From Cryptomeria japonica (taxonomy: Eukaryota > Streptophyta > Pinopsida > Cupressales > Cupressaceae): a stretch of 64,000 nucleotides of DNA. Of this stretch, positions 22,814 to 35,336 are shown piece after piece. Position 1 is the first letter of the stretch, and each line of letters opens with the position of its first letter. Both the position numbers and the translations under genes were made by a program. A model generated the notes under the pieces. That model did no database searches, was not told the DNA's origin, and worked only from the letters and a program-made list of their open reading frames with translations. The DNA lies in contig NC_081407.1 of the NCBI RefSeq assembly GCF_030272615.1, positions 142,358,897 to 142,422,896 on the forward strand. The letters are read 5' to 3'.

Positions 22814-23549
22814 ATAGTTTGTGATATTGGCTTGAGTCTGTGATTGCAACCACATCAACAGATTCGATGTATTGAGTGAGTTATGATTGACTGTCATAAA
22901 CTCTATGAAGAAGAATGTATACCGGTAACATATCTTTAATTGGTAATGATTTATGGTTTGTCGGTGAATCTTATCATGTTCATAACTTAGTGATGACATG
23001 TCAGAATCCGTGTGTAATGATAAGATGGTGTTTGAGAACATATAAGGATCATATTTCTTGGGAAACAACAAAGTGCTTAGTAGAATGTGACAAGGGTTTG
23101 ATTGCTTATCAAATCGATGTGCGGTGATGTGCGATGGTCACTCAACGATGAAAATTTTCTTGAAATTTGTTGTAATGATCTGTGATGATCTGGAATGATC
23201 TGTAATGATTTGCAAATGTAAATTCAATGCATTTTGAATGTAGTTAGGGTTATGTAACTAACCTAGATGAAAAGTGTATTTAGGTCTAATTGGAGAAGAG
23301 TTTTTGTGTCTGTGATTTGAGAAGAAGAGTGTGTCAAACCAACTTGAAGTGTTTGCATGTGTGTAGCAGAGTTGAGTTGAAAAGTATATGTACTAGCAAG
23401 CAAGGAAGTATTGTGATGAGATCATTTGCCCTGTTATTCCCTAATAGTTACAATAATTTTAAATCCCTTAACCAAGTAGATCCTAACAGGTTTTATTTGT
23501 AAAACCCTTCACCGGGTGGCTCATTAGCTTGAGTTTAAAATCCTCTACC
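22814..23549 (+). repeat. Copia 3' LTR, first fragment
   Basis: Aligns with the 5' LTR from about 16436 onward (GTCTGTGATTGCAACCACAT and later words) up to TTTAAAATCCTCTACC. The first ~360 bp of the LTR are missing. The fragment ends at the gypsy insertion. Confidence 0.9.
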
Positions 23550-25106
23550 TGATGGGGAGGTATACTCAAAGAGAGTTAATTCATTGTTTAAGGGTAGTTA
23601 GGTGTTGTCTTAGTGGGCTTCATTCATTGTTTATATGGTCTACTAATCAATTTAGACACCTCAACTCTCTAAGAGTGCTTGCAATCAAGATGTGCTCACT
23701 GGTTGCTCAGGCATGGTTGAGATTCACAAGGGTAAATCCAACCTTACACTCTCAAACTCCTAAAATGCTTGTAGAGGTTTTAGTAAGTGTTTGTGATGTT
23801 TTTTAAGGGTAATCAACTAGATTTGAGTGGGGGTTTGATTCATTTTCCCTTTGCTCCTTCCTTTCCCTATTTTCTAGGCCTAGTAGCCCTAGAGCCCCAA
23901 TTAGCCCTACCTAACCAGTTTTTGTGGATTTTCTCACAATTTTCCCAAAGACTGACATAAACTCTTGGATGATCAGGATACCCTTTTGGAAGTAATCTCT
24001 AATTTATGAAGTGAGGAATTTCAGTCTGACTGTATAGGTACAGAACTTGAGAAATGCTTGTTTTAGGTGGTTTTAGGCTTGTTTTGGTCTTTTTCCAAGG
24101 GTTTGGTGTCTTCCTTGATTTTCCACTCCTCCAAACTCACACATATTCTCTTCCACACTTCATTTTTTCATTCCAATCACTCTGCAACTCCAACCCTGCT
24201 CATTCCTGCAAACACTTGCATAATCTCATTCATTTCCTAACCGAGCTATGATTGAGCTTGCTAGGAAATGATGCTCATTGGCCTTTCAATGACCTCCAAA
24301 GGAAAATAAAATCTATATACATTGTACAAAGGTTCCATGGCTTGAGTCCCAAGGGTTATTGAGAAGAACTCAAAGGACTTCAAGCTAGAACCATGTTTGG
24401 GCCTCTCAAACCCTTACTCAGGCCGAGAGCTTGCAAAATTGAAAACTTAATTCAAACCTGAAATAAAACTAACAAAATTGCTTCCTAATAACTAAAAGAA
24501 CATATACAAAACAACAAACAAATAACAACAATGCAATCAATCCATTAGGTACGGATTGCTACTCCAATTCTTGAAAAATGCAATGTAAAACTCAAAAATG
24601 GTCTCCAATTTGTATTCCAATCTACTCCAGGCGTTCAACAACCTCATTACATTCATTATAAGGGAATTTATATGCCATTTTTGGCCTAACTAACTCTCCA
24701 TTGATTTCCTAACCAACCCTTTGCTCAAAAATGCAAAAAGTTGCTCAATGTTGCAAAAAGTTGTCAAGCAATTTTGACAACTTTTGCCAAAAAGTGCATT
24801 TTTGCCTCATGAGCTTTGTTTTCTCCTAAAAATCATCTAGGATGACTAAAAAACATTACATTAAGATGTCCCAATTCCAAACAAGGCAATTCAAGGCATT
24901 TTTCCTCAAAATGCAAGATTTTGCCATTTTAGGCTTACAAGCCAAAATTGAGCAAATGCATTGTCCTAAGGACATTCAACCTACCAAAGCATTTAAAAAA
25001 CACATGAGGACCTAAGAGAAGACTCTTATTCACCACTCCAAACCAAACTATGAATAAACACACTAAAATGAAGAAATTGGACTCAAAACTAGGTGCTCCT
25101 GCACCA
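23550..25106 (-). repeat. 3' LTR of the minus-strand gypsy
   Basis: About 1557 bp. On the plus strand it reads TGATGGGGAGG...CCTGCACCA. It closely matches 29778-31326, including the repeated words GCAAAAAGTTGCTCAA and CATAATCTCATTCATTTCC. Open frames inside it (near 23552 and 24054, repeated at 29780 and 30263) are not genes. Confidence 0.92.
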
Positions 25107-25122
25107 TACTCCCCCAAAGAAA
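25107..25122 (-). other. polypurine tract of the minus-strand gypsy
   Basis: Minus strand reads TTTCTTTGGGGGAGTA directly before the 3' LTR start TGGTGCAGG. The G-run is the likely plus-strand primer. Confidence 0.75.
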
Positions 25123-25149
25123 AGAAGTCAAGTGACTCCTTGAGGCAGC

Positions 25150-26433
25150 AAAGAAAATGGAACTCCATGCTTAGAGAAGTATTCCTTAGGTATCCAAGTA
25201 GCCTTTGATGTTGGAAGGTGCTTCCACTTGACCAAGTGCTCCATTTAGGTGGTATGCCTTATTTTCTTCAAAATTCTAGAATCTAACACCTTCTCGACTT
25301 GGGGAATGGGTGCAGCTAGTAAGGGCAGGTCTGAAAGTGCTTGAGAGACCTCTGAAACTCTGCTATCTTCTACTAGAAGTGTTCCCTTATACTGCACCAA
25401 ATCTACCACATTGAAAATAGGTGACAAAGCCATATCACCGGGTAAGTCTACCTTGTATGCATTGTTGCCATACTTGGCCAAAACTTTGCAAGGACCTATC
25501 CTCCTCATCTAAAGCTTGCTAGGGATACCTTTTTGAAGTCTTTCCTTGTTCAAATGTACCATCACCATGTCACCAACAAAAAATAGGGTATCTTTCCTTT
25601 TCTCATCGAGTAGTGTCCAATAGGGCTGTCCTAACCTGCTCATGAACCTCTTGCATTGATTGGGCCATGTCCAAGGCATTTCCACTCTACTATCCCATCT
25701 TTCCCACATCTCTGAGCTCCAAAATTCCTCTAGGATGAATGCCATGCACCAATTCAAAAGGACTTTTACCGATTGACCTATTCACACTATCATTGTAGGC
25801 AAACTCAGCTTGATGGATGATCTGATCCCAAGCTTGACCATACTCTTTTGTTAGGAATTTAAGTAGATTCCCAAGTGTTCTATTGACCACCTTAGTTTGG
25901 CCATCCATTTGGGGATGATAGGCTGAATTGAAAGACAAATTAGTACCTAATCTTTGCCACAAAGTCTTCCAAAAATGACCCATAAACTTTGCATCCCTAT
26001 CTAACACAATATTGATAGGTAAACCATGAATCCTAATAACCTCTTTGAAAAACAAGTGAGAAATGTGGTTAGCATCATGAATGACCTTGCATGGAATAAA
26101 ATGGGCCATCTTACTAAACCCATCTACCACAACATAGATACTATCAAAACCTAATTTGGTTTTAGGCAAACCAACCACAAAGTCCATACTTACACACTCC
26201 CATGGTCGGTTGGGAATAGGTAGAGGCTGATAAAGACCAGCATTGGAATATGTACCCTTATCTCTTTGGAAAACTACACATTTCTCCACATATCTTTTGA
26301 TATCTCTTTGCATCTTCGGCCAAAAGTAGAACCTTTGGACAAGTTCCAAAGTCTTGTTCAAACCAAAATGTCCACTCAAGCATCCATTATGCTTCTCTCG
26401 CATCAAGTTTTCTCTCATAGACCCTTTAGGCAC
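25150..26433 (-). pseudogene. integrase with chromodomain, minus-strand gypsy
   Basis: Open from MPKGSMRENLMREKHNGCLS at 26433. The zinc finger HNG...HFG...CVVFQ has Phe-Gln where CX2C would give the second Cys, so it is damaged. The core has MDFVVGLPKTK, NIVLDRDAKFMGHFW and YHPQMDGQTKVVNRTL; the catalytic Glu after GQT is Lys. A frameshift near 25700 leads to GDMVMVHLNKERLQKG, the GPF/Y-like module (MRRIGPCKVLAKYGNNAYKV) and a chromodomain near 25300-25160 (VEKVLDSRILKKIRHTT, a stop, MEHLVKWKHLPTSKATWIP). Confidence 0.9.
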
Positions 26434-26439
26434 ACATAG

Positions 26440-27989
26440 CTATCCTCCTTTGAACAAAAGGCCATCTTGCAAGGTGTAATCTTCATATTCACTGTGAAAA
26501 TGGTTTCCAAACCATTGGCAAACCTTGTAAGCAACAACAAAATCTTCATCTTCTTCATACAAATTCTTGAAGCTATCCACTCCAATGCTTTTTAGCTGCA
26601 CTTCTTGCACTATTAGTAACCTCCTACTCAATGCATCAGCTACCTTATTACATTGTCCTTTCTTGTGTTTGATGGTAAAGTTATATGATTGTAAATACTC
26701 TACCCATTTAATATGCCTATGGTTTAACTTTTCTTGAGAATTAAGAAAGCTAAGAGCTTGATTATTAGTGTAAACCACAAATTCCTTACGTAGCAAATAA
26801 TGCCTCCATTTCCTAAGACATTGGACAAGTGCATATGATTCCAAATCATATGAGGAATACCTTTTCTTTGCATCATTGAGTTTCTCACTCAAGAAGGCAA
26901 CCGGTCTATTGTCTTGACTCAAAACTACTCCAACCGCTATGTTGCTTGCATCACATTCAATTGTGAAGAGTTTGTCAAATCTTGGTAGGATAAGTATTGG
27001 TTGGGTAGCCACCTTTGTCTTCAAGAGATCAAAAACTCTTTGTTCTTCCTTTTTCCATACAAACTTGGTTCTCATACCTCCCTTGATTGTCTCAAGCATG
27101 GGTGCACATAGTTCACTGAACCCTCTTATGAACTTTCTATAAAATTGAGCCAAGCCATGGAAACTTCTCACTTCACTTGCTGTCCTAGGTGTGGGCCAAC
27201 TGATTATGCCTTCCACCTTAGAGGTATCCATCTTCAAATCACCTCTTGAGACTACAAACCCAAGATACACCGATTCCTATTTCATAAACTCACATTTCTC
27301 CAAATTGATGGTTAGTTGTTCATCACATAGTTTACTCAAGATAATTTCTATTTACTTAAGATGCTCATCTTTAATATTGCTAAAAATTAAGATGTCATCT
27401 AAGTAAACAACAAAAAATTTGCCAATGTAGTCCTTGAGTACTTCATTCACAAGTCTCATGAATTTGCTAAGGGAATTTGTGAGTCCAAATGACATAATGA
27501 GCCATTCATAGAGTCCTTCTGTAGTCTCGAAGGCTATCTTCCATTCATCACCCTCCTTTATTCTGATTTGGTGGTAACCACTCTTGAGATCTATCTTGGT
27601 AAGTATTCAACACCTCCCAAACAATCCATCAAGTCCTTAATTCTTGGGATGGGAAACCTATATTTGATAGTAATCTGATTTATGGCTCTAGAATCAGTGC
27701 AAAGTCTCCAAGTACCTCCCTTCTTTGGAGCCAAAATGGTGGGTACTGCACATGGGTTGATTCTCTTCCTAATTAGTCCATTATCTAGGAGTTATTGTAT
27801 TTTTCTTGGCTATCTCCTTGTTTTGATCCGGGGTCATTTTACAAGCTGCCTTATTGGGTAAACAAGCTCTAGGTATAAAGTCAATTTGATAGCTTATGGC
27901 ACATTGAGGAAGCAATGTAGTTGGAGGTCCATCACTAATGATGTCCTCAAACTAATTTAGAACCTGTTGCACTTCTTTAGGAATTCTCA
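26440..27989 (-). pseudogene. reverse transcriptase / RNase H of the minus-strand gypsy
   Basis: The N-terminal fingers are broken by frameshifts between 27800 and 27600. After that: [33 protein letters not shown], and an intact active site [11 protein letters not shown] near 27395. From 27270 an open stretch covers GFVVSRGDLKMDTSKV, the connection domain, RNase H (IECDASNIAVGVVLSQ near 26960; YDLESYALVQCLRKWRHYL) and DALSRR. It ends at TAG 26440 just before the integrase finger. Confidence 0.92.
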
Positions 27990-29762
27990 CCTTGTTCTCC
28001 TTGTTGTCCTCTTTTGGCTTCACAACAATGGAAAACCCCATTCCTTCTCCCTCCTCGAGTGTGTTGATGAACTCTTTCTCACCAACTAGCAGCACATTAG
28101 GACCGTTGGATCTGCCCTCTACTTGGTCTCCTATGGACTGGATTTTGTAGGTGGTTCCATCCTTTTGGAAGGTATAAGAATTCTTCTCTCCATGATGTAT
28201 TGCCTTTCTGTCAAATTGTCATGGCCTACCTAGGAGTAGGTGGCAAGCATCCATGGGTAAGATATCACACAAGATTTTGTCTTTGTAGCCTCCAATGGTA
28301 AACTCCACCCAAGTCTATTCATTTACAAGAACATGTTGCCCTTTGTTGAGCCATGTAACTCTGTAAGGATCACTATGCGGTATTCTTGGCAAATTGAGCT
28401 TACTCACCGCTTCCTCTAACACTTTGTTGTCTATGGATCCTGAATCCACTACCACTCTACATACCTTTCCCATGATCTTACATTTTATTCTGAACAAGGA
28501 TCTCCTTTGGCTAGGTTCATCCTTAACCGGTTCTTTGATCAAGACTCTCCTTATCATGAGGTTCTCTCCAACCTCTGAATCCAAACTTACTTCTGATGCT
28601 TTCATGTTTGCTGCATCCTCTTGAGCATAATTTACTCTCTTCTCACCTCCTTGGGATGAAGAAGACTTCTTAGGGCATCTATAGGCCGGGTGTCCAAGTT
28701 GATGGCAATTGTAGCACTTCATGGTGGCAAAATAGGACCCTCTTCTTGATTCACTAGACCTTCCTCTGCTAGAGTTGCTAGATCCCCTTTCTCTATAGCT
28801 TCTCTTGCTATTGGAATCCCCACTTTTCTTAACCAACTTGGATTCCCCTTGGGATATTTGGTCTACGCTTCTTTTACCAAAACTACCTCTCTGATCTCTG
28901 CCATCTCTTCTCCTGCCTCTGCCTCTGTTGCTTTGTTCTTGTTTCTTCTTGCTCTTTTCCTCCACTTTTAGTGCCAACTGATAGCACTTGTTCACGATGT
29001 TGGGGCATAACAAGCTTAATTCCTCTTGAATATTCCATCTCAAGCCATTCAAGTATCTGGCTACCTTGATGCTCTCATCCTCTACCACCTTGGATCTCAG
29101 ACACAACTTCTGAAATTCCTCAGTGTAGCTGCTCACATCCAAGTCTCTTTGCCTCAAATTTTGTCTCCTCTTGTGCAACTAGATCTCATAATCTTCAGGG
29201 ATGTATGCCTCTTTCACCTTGGCTAACATTCCCTTCCAAGTAGCTATGGGGTTCTTGCCCTCTATTTCCCTCTCTTATTGAATAAATTTCCACCAAGTCA
29301 ATGTTTCCCCTCTCAATCTAGACTTGGAAACTTTCACCTTTTGTGCCTCACTGATTCCATCACATTCAAAGTTATTCTCCAATCCCTCTATCCATGCCAG
29401 GACTACCTCAGGCTCCATTTTTCCACAAAAAAGTGGCACTCCCTCTAGGGATTTTCCTCCTAAGGTTTTAAATGCTTTAAGGAAAGATTCTTAAGGTAGA
29501 ATAGGGTCTGGTTCAAGAGTCTTATCCTCTTCTACAAGTTCTTTTCCCTTCCCCTCATTGACCTTGATTGTCACTTTCTCAGTTTTATCTTCAACTGCGT
29601 CTAGTTTGCTCTCCAGTTGTAGTAATCTTTCTTTGAGGAGCCCATTTTCTTTTTATTGGTCTTCACCTTCTTTGATAGCTCTGCATTGGTCACCATCCTT
29701 AGACTATTCTCTCCTACTGATTCAGTGTTTGTCATATACTGGCTTCTTCCCAAATCTTGGTT
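27990..29762 (-). pseudogene. gag-protease of the minus-strand gypsy
   Basis: Gag starts near the primer-binding site. Its upstream part is in pieces; the long open part starts at 29178 (MHKRRQNLRQRDLDVSSYTE). Features: the gag domain (VARYLNGLRWNIQEELSLL), an Arg/Gly/Ser-rich region, an intact zinc knuckle CYNCHQLGHPAYRC near 28700, and the protease motif CRVVVDSGSIDNKV near 28440. A TAG at 28315 stands where Gln is expected before TWVEF. The C-terminal protease signature HLLLGRPWQFDRKAIHHG lies near 28220. Zinc-knuckle and protease active-site residues are intact, unlike in copies A and B. Confidence 0.9.
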
Positions 29763-29774
29763 GCTCTTATACTA
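29763..29774 (-). other. primer-binding site of the minus-strand gypsy
   Basis: On the minus strand TAGTATAAGAGC, two mismatches from TGGTATCAGAGC, three bases from the LTR end. Confidence 0.75.
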
Positions 29775-29777
29775 CTA

Positions 29778-31326
29778 TGATGGGGAGGTATACTCAAAGA
29801 GAGTTAATTCCTTGTTTAAGGGTAGTCAGGTGTTGTCTTAGTGGGCTTCATTCATTTTTTATATGGTCTACTAATCAATTTAGACACCTCAACTCTCTAA
29901 GAGTGCTTGCAATCAAGATGTGCTCACTGGTTGCTCAGGCATGGTTGAGATTCACAAGGGTAAATCCAACCTTACACTCTCAAACTCCTAAAATGCTTGC
30001 AAAGGTTTTAGTAAGTGTTCGTGATGTTTTTCAAGGGTAATCAACTAGTTTTGAGTGGGGGTTTGATTCATTTTCCCTTCGCTCCTTCCTTTCCCTATTT
30101 TCTAGGCCTATTAGCCCTACCTAACCGGTTTTTTTGGATTTGCTCACAATTTCCCCAAAGACCCACACAAATTCTTTAATGATCAAGATACCCTTTTGGA
30201 AGTACTTCCAATTTATGAAGTGAGGAATTTCAGTTTGACCGTACAGGTATGGAACCTAAGAAATGCTTGTTTTAGGTGGTTTTAGGCTTGTTTTGGTCTT
30301 TTTCCAAGGGTTTGGTGTCTTTCTTGATCTGCCACACCTCCAAAATCACACATATGCTCTGCCACACCTCATTTGTTCATTCCAATCACTCTGCAACTCC
30401 AACCCTGCTCATTCCTGCAAACACTTGCATAATCTCATTCATTTCCTAACTGGGCTATGACTGAGCTCACCTAGAAAATTATTCTCATTGGCCTTTCAAC
30501 AACCTCTAAAGTAAAATAAAATCTATATACATTGTACAAAAGTTCCATGGCTTGAGTCTCAAGGTTTATTGAGAAGAACTCAAAGGACTTCAAGCTGGTA
30601 CCATGTTTGGGCCTCTCAAACCCTTACTCAGGCCAAGAGCTTGCAAAATTGAAAACTCAATTCAAACCTGAAATAAAACTAACCAAATTGCTTCCTGAGA
30701 ACTACAAGAACATATACAAAGCAAAAAACAAAGAACAACAATGCAATCAATCCATTAGGTACGGATTGCTGCTCTAATTCTTGAAAAATGCAATGTAAAA
30801 CTAAAAAATGGTCTGTAATTTGTATTCCAATATACTCCAGGCATTCAAAAACCTCATTACATTCATTCTAAGGGAATTTATATGAAATTTTTGGCCTAAC
30901 TAACTCTCCATTAGTTTCCTAACCAACCTTTTTCTCAAAAATGCAAAAAGTTGCTCAACGTTGCAAAAAGTTGTCAAGCAATTTTGACAACTTTTGCCAA
31001 AAAATGCATTTTTGCCTTACGTGCTTTGTTTCCTCCTCAAAACCATATAGGATGAATAAAAACCATTAAATTAACATGTCCCAATACCAAACAAGGCTAT
31101 TCAAGGCATTTTTCATCAAAATGCAAGATTTTTCCATTTTAGGCTTATAAAGGCTTACAAGCCAAAATTGAGCAAATGCATTGTCCTAAGGACATTCAAC
31201 CTACCAAAGCATTTCAAAAACACATGAGGACCTAAGAGAAGACTCTTATTCACCACTCGAAACCAACCTATGAAAAAACACACTAAAATGAAGAAATTGG
31301 ACTCAAAACTAGGTGCTCTTGCACCA
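29778..31326 (-). repeat. 5' LTR of the minus-strand gypsy
   Basis: About 1549 bp, the partner of 23550-25106. It holds a few small indels relative to it, for example the duplicated AGGCTTATAAAGGCTTA near 31141. Confidence 0.92.
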
Positions 31327-31752
31327 CTAACAAGGTTACTCGTAACAGGGTAGAGCTCCTAATGAGGCTAAGGTTAAATCCCTTAACCGGGTGACTCCTA
31401 ATAGGGTCTTCTCTTAATCAGGCATATTTTAAGCTCCTAACTGGGCTAGGCCTTTAATTGTATGCATTCTGATGCAAACATTTTTTGGGTGGTAATTCCC
31501 ACCGTGGTTTTTCGCATTTGGGTTTCCACGTGAAAAATCTATGTGTTCATATGGTGGTTGCATTGTTGATTTGAGAATTTGATATTATAACTATGTTTGC
31601 ATGTTGATGAACACTAGAATGAATGGTTTGGTAAATCTACTTAAGGAAAATGTTTAAGTAGTTACCGGTAATGGTTTTTGAAGTATTTGCAAAATTGTTT
31701 TACTACTAATTCACCCCCCCCTCTCAGTAGTTACCAGATCCTCATAATAACA
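31327..31752 (+). repeat. Copia 3' LTR, second fragment
   Basis: Resumes with CTAACAAGGTTACTCGTAAC, as at about 17144 in the 5' LTR, and ends ATAACA followed by CACCC. Its first five bases, CTAAC, are the gypsy target duplication; the left copy has become CTACC. Confidence 0.92.
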
Positions 31753-33534
31753 CACCCCACACTGAATTCTTTATATGTTGCCACACGAGGGAAGTGTTTT
31801 TCCTTTTATCAATCTGTATTTGATCCCTCTCCATTCACATCACTTGCAATATGAATTCAATAAAAGCAAGCCTAGGAGAGACCACAACTGGCAAAACATG
31901 GGGTGCCTGATCACACCCATAGATCCTAATTATTGTATAGTCAGTATAAAAGAAGAAGACCCCAAAATTGTAGGAAAACAATCCTTAAGGGTAAACCACA
32001 TCCTTGGCTTTACAACTTCTAATTCTTAGAATTTTAATAATATCATGTGGCAGCCTGGGCAATGTAGCTCCCAGCAGTTGCATGATTCTTATAACAAAAT
32101 AATCAAAGAATTTACAATAATCCCCATACCTCAACCCCACATCCCAAATCTGGGTCCACCTTTGCACTGACCATTCATTCCCTATGTTTGGGTTAAAAAT
32201 CCTTATTTTCAATTCATTACACCAGATTCTTTTGTTCTGCTAAAGAATAAGGTGGCACGACAGTGAATAATGCTTGAAGTCCAAGCCCATATCAAGCTTT
32301 TGTTCCTTGATCAACCTCTCATGAATTTTATTCTGGACGATGGTTGAAAAATTATACAATTCATTAGTAGACTGGTGTTGTATCTTCAGAGCCATCATCA
32401 TGAAATAAATGGGCATAAGGGTTAGCCCACAGTCTAGACCAAGAATCTGACATACAACATAATATGTTTTATTAAAGTAGGGCTCAAAACAATTCAAACC
32501 AAAGGGATCCTTTTCTGATGGCAAAATGTAATTTTGAGCACTTTATATAATTTTTTCATTAAAAGGGGAAGCACCTCTCATCTGTACATGTCTTTTTTGG
32601 CTATGTAGTCTCTTTTTAGCTTCTCTTTGTCTATTCCCCTTAAAGAAGATCCATCTAGGCCAAAAAATTTAACAATTGCCCTGTGAGACACATCAACTAA
32701 GACATAGCCACCTACAGTTCTCATAGTCAAACTTGGTGGATGATAACATTTTCCAAGCTCTCTGACTAGCATTGGCTCCACAAACACATTGAGCACTACT
32801 ACTTTCCCTAAATTTAGATTCTAGGGGTTGGACACTATAATTGGCTTGTCTCTATTACCATAAAAGTAATACAATATGTCCTAGCCCCTATCATTTGTGT
32901 AAGCATCCCTGCAACCTACCTCCCTATCACCAAATGCATTCTGAGGGTTTCTTGCATTGTAGATTCATGGAATAACTCAAGGAGATCCTGGTGCATGCTC
33001 CTGGTTTCCCTTGTCTTTCTCTAAGAAGATTCCTCCAATTTTTTCTCTACATCTTGCTACAATTCATCTGAAGTCATGGAAGGAGTAAGAGGGGTGGTAG
33101 GGTTTTGAGTAGCTTGTTCCTTTTCATCAGGGGATTCTTCTTCTTCAACAACAACTTGTTTCGGCTTCTTGGGGGCGATTTTCTTAGTAGGAGCCTTTCC
33201 CTTTTTTGGCTCTAAAACCCCTTCCCATGGGCTTGATTCCTCTACCTGTGGATTTTTAGTAGCATGAGGAGCTTTAGTGGATGGTAATTCAATAGAGGTA
33301 TGAGCAGTGACCTTTCTCCTCTTAGGAGTGGGTTTCCTTGCTTTTGGGGAGGGGCTTGGTTCGGTGGAGGGTTCATCTTCTAAGACCATGACAATTGTCT
33401 TCTTTGGTGCTCTTTTCCTTTTATCTTGAGGGGATTTTTCCTATGGAGGGATATTTGGCTCAACCTTGGAGGATACTTGAGTAGCAATGACAATGACCTT
33501 TTCGGGAGAGGGTTATGGGGTAACTACATTGATT
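31753..33534 (-). pseudogene. unrecognised gene X2, middle piece
   Basis: Continues gene X2 upstream of the Copia insertion. From the 5' side: QPSPEKVIVIATQVSS and KRKRAPKKTIVMVLEDEPS, a Pro/Lys/Glu-rich disordered region (33389-33057), then a folded part: FVEPMLVRELGKCYHPPSL, GGYVLVDVSHRAIVKFFGLD, CFEPYFNKTYYVVCQILGLD, RWTQIWDVGLRYGDYCKFFD and QLLGATLPRLPHDIIKILR. Stops near 32578, 32524, 32212 and 31985 and several frame changes break it. Across the CACCC junction the frame reaches FFGKNYKL at 16048 if one base is added to the A-run (T-run on the plus strand, about 16055). Function unknown. Confidence 0.55.
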
Positions 33535-34695
33535 TGTGTCATGTGTGTGAAGTAGGGTACCTGCAGCTGCAACACAAACACTTAGTAGATCATTACAATC
33601 ATGGTTAGAAAATTAAAAGAAAATGGAAGATAAACCATGACAAAGCGACCTATCACCTCCTAAGAGATGCGAGTATGGATTTGGTCTCAGATCTGGATAA
33701 GCAATCCCAGTGACTTGACTACACCTAGATGAAGGATTTGAAATGATATGATATGCAAGCTAGATAAGATTGATTATGCTATATTGACCCAAGAGTATAA
33801 TTAAGCTAATGATATGCATGATTAAGCTATGATGATGATGCAATTAAGCTAGAAAAGAGATTGATTAAGCTACACGATTCAACAATTATGCTAGAAAATG
33901 ATCAAATTAAACTAGATCTAAGATACAATTGCCTATAATAGCAATGCTCAAATGATATGCTACAATGGATATGCCTATAGTAACATGCCTAATTTGATAT
34001 GAGACGAGATCCTTTGTGCTCCAAAATGGGGGATATTTATAGGATTTCCAAGGCCAGGGGTGAGGTGGCAGGAATTAACAGTCAAGATTTAGTCTGAAGA
34101 TATCAAGGGTGAAATTGGAGGAGGTTGGAGAAGAGGTTGGAGGGTGGGACACTTGTCATCTTTATGGTGACAAGTATCAAGGAGCCTTGCTCATAAGAGG
34201 GCAAGTGTTCAAGGGAGGAGACATGTGGCCAAAGTGCCATGTGTCACAAGGGGAGAATATCCACACCATAGGAGGTTAGGATGTGCAAGATAGGATAGGG
34301 TTAGTTAAACCAAGGGTTAGGTGGAATGGGTTAGGTTAGAAGGAAGGCTAGGTTAGGTGGTTATAAGTTAGGAGGCATGTGGGTAATTTAAATTAGAAAA
34401 TTTAAATAATAGGAAAAGGCTAATTAACTTTCAACAACTCATAAATTGATTTGTTTTAATTAATTAGGGGATTTAGAAGAAATGAATTAGATGGGGGGAG
34501 GATTAATTAATTCAGATTAATTAATCAAAGGGGACTATTGAAATGAACCTATTAAATAAATCCTTAGATTTATTAATATGTAGATGAAAGGGATTTAATC
34601 AAATTGCTAATTAATTCAATTAAATTAGGAAGGGGGATTAATTAAATAATTGTTCATTTAATTAATTATCTTTAGACCATTTTTAGGTGTATACA
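33535..34695 (-). mobile_element. solo LTR of Tat-like family, inserted in gene X2
   Basis: Plus-strand ends are TGTGTCATG (33535) and GTGTATACA (34695), so on the minus strand it begins TGTATACACCTAAAAATGG, like the LTR starts at 39034 and 57563. Unlike those two, no polypurine tract follows; gene X2 sequence does. The flanks GATTT / GTTTT are a possible 5-bp duplication with one mismatch. It contains ACTTGTCATC...GTGACAAGT and a TTAATTAATTAA-rich segment as in its relatives. Confidence 0.6.
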
Positions 34696-34919
34696 GTTTT
34701 CTCAACAATAGGTACATTGACAATCTCTTGCAGGGAACGAATCACATTAATTGGGACAATGTGGGTAATATCAGGCAGTGAAGAACACACACCTGCCTTA
34801 GGGGTTTTCCCGGTGGATGTAGATGGGGAATTCTTTATAGGGGAAGCCATTGTAACCTCTAAAGTATTGAAATTATCACAATACAACCTATTGCAAAGAT
34901 AGGGAAACAATTCATTCAC
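34696..34919 (-). pseudogene. unrecognised gene X2, N-terminal piece
   Basis: The minus strand encodes MASPIKNSPSTSTGKTPKAG from ATG at 34850 (an in-frame ATG also lies at 34919). SLPDITHIVPINVIRSLQEI and VNVPIVEKT follow and are cut by the solo LTR. The path resumes at 33534 with VVTPQPSPEKV-like sequence after a one-base shift. The Ser/Thr/Pro-rich start suggests a disordered N-terminus. Confidence 0.5.
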
Positions 34920-35330
34920 ACTAAAACCCTCCTACACAATCATAATTCACTTAAAAGTGTAGGAAAATGGCTCTAAGATTAACTTACTGGTTTAAGAGTG
35001 CAGTTTGAAGATACTGGATGCCTTGAGAACTCTCTGGTCACTATTGCTCGTTCTTTCATCACTTATGTAATCACTTTGGTCTCTTTCTGGATGCAAGGTG
35101 TGTGATATTGGCATTGAATTTCATTTTTATGTCACCTTCATAAATTGCCATTAATTCATTCATGCTTGGTGAGGTTGGTCGTTGGCCTTGGAATTTGAAC
35201 TCAACCATCAATTAAATGAATGATCAAGATTACATGTTGACACTCCCTTGACTGCTGACATGGTGTCCACAATGGCACCCTTGTCCGCCTTTGAAAACTT
35301 TAGTTACAAATAACCCCATGTTTCTTTGCC
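34920..35330. other. no gene seen
   Basis: Upstream flank of gene X2; AT-rich with no repeat or motif that I can support. A promoter for X2 would be expected here, but no convincing TATA element was found. Confidence 0.35.
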
Positions 35331-35336
35331 CTCTAG

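Larger units (their letters stand above)
23550..31326 (-). mobile_element. complete Ty3/gypsy chromovirus, minus strand
   Basis: Two LTRs (23550-25106 and 29778-31326), primer-binding site, polypurine tract, gag-protease, reverse transcriptase-RNase H and integrase with chromodomain, all on the minus strand. Target duplication is CTACC (23545-23549) / CTAAC (31327-31331), one mismatch. It is the youngest insertion visible in the Copia 3' LTR but is still broken by stops and frameshifts. It is a different family from copies A and B, although the domain order is the same. Confidence 0.93.
16075..31752 (+). mobile_element. Ty1/Copia retrotransposon with two nested insertions
   Basis: Starts TGTTGGCATAGC and ends ATAACA. 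It is flanked by a perfect 5-bp duplication CACCC (16070-16074 and 31753-31757). Gene order is gag, protease, integrase, reverse transcriptase, RNase H, which is diagnostic of Copia. A TRIM-like LTR element replaces the end of RNase H, the 3' untranslated region and the first ~360 bp of the 3' LTR. A full gypsy element lies inside the rest of the 3' LTR. The element sits inside gene X2. Confidence 0.93.

Noticed and set aside
23552-24251. Plus-strand frames near 23552 and 24054 (repeated at 29780 and 30263)
   Set aside because: Both are inside the two LTRs of the minus-strand gypsy; they recur only because the LTR is duplicated.
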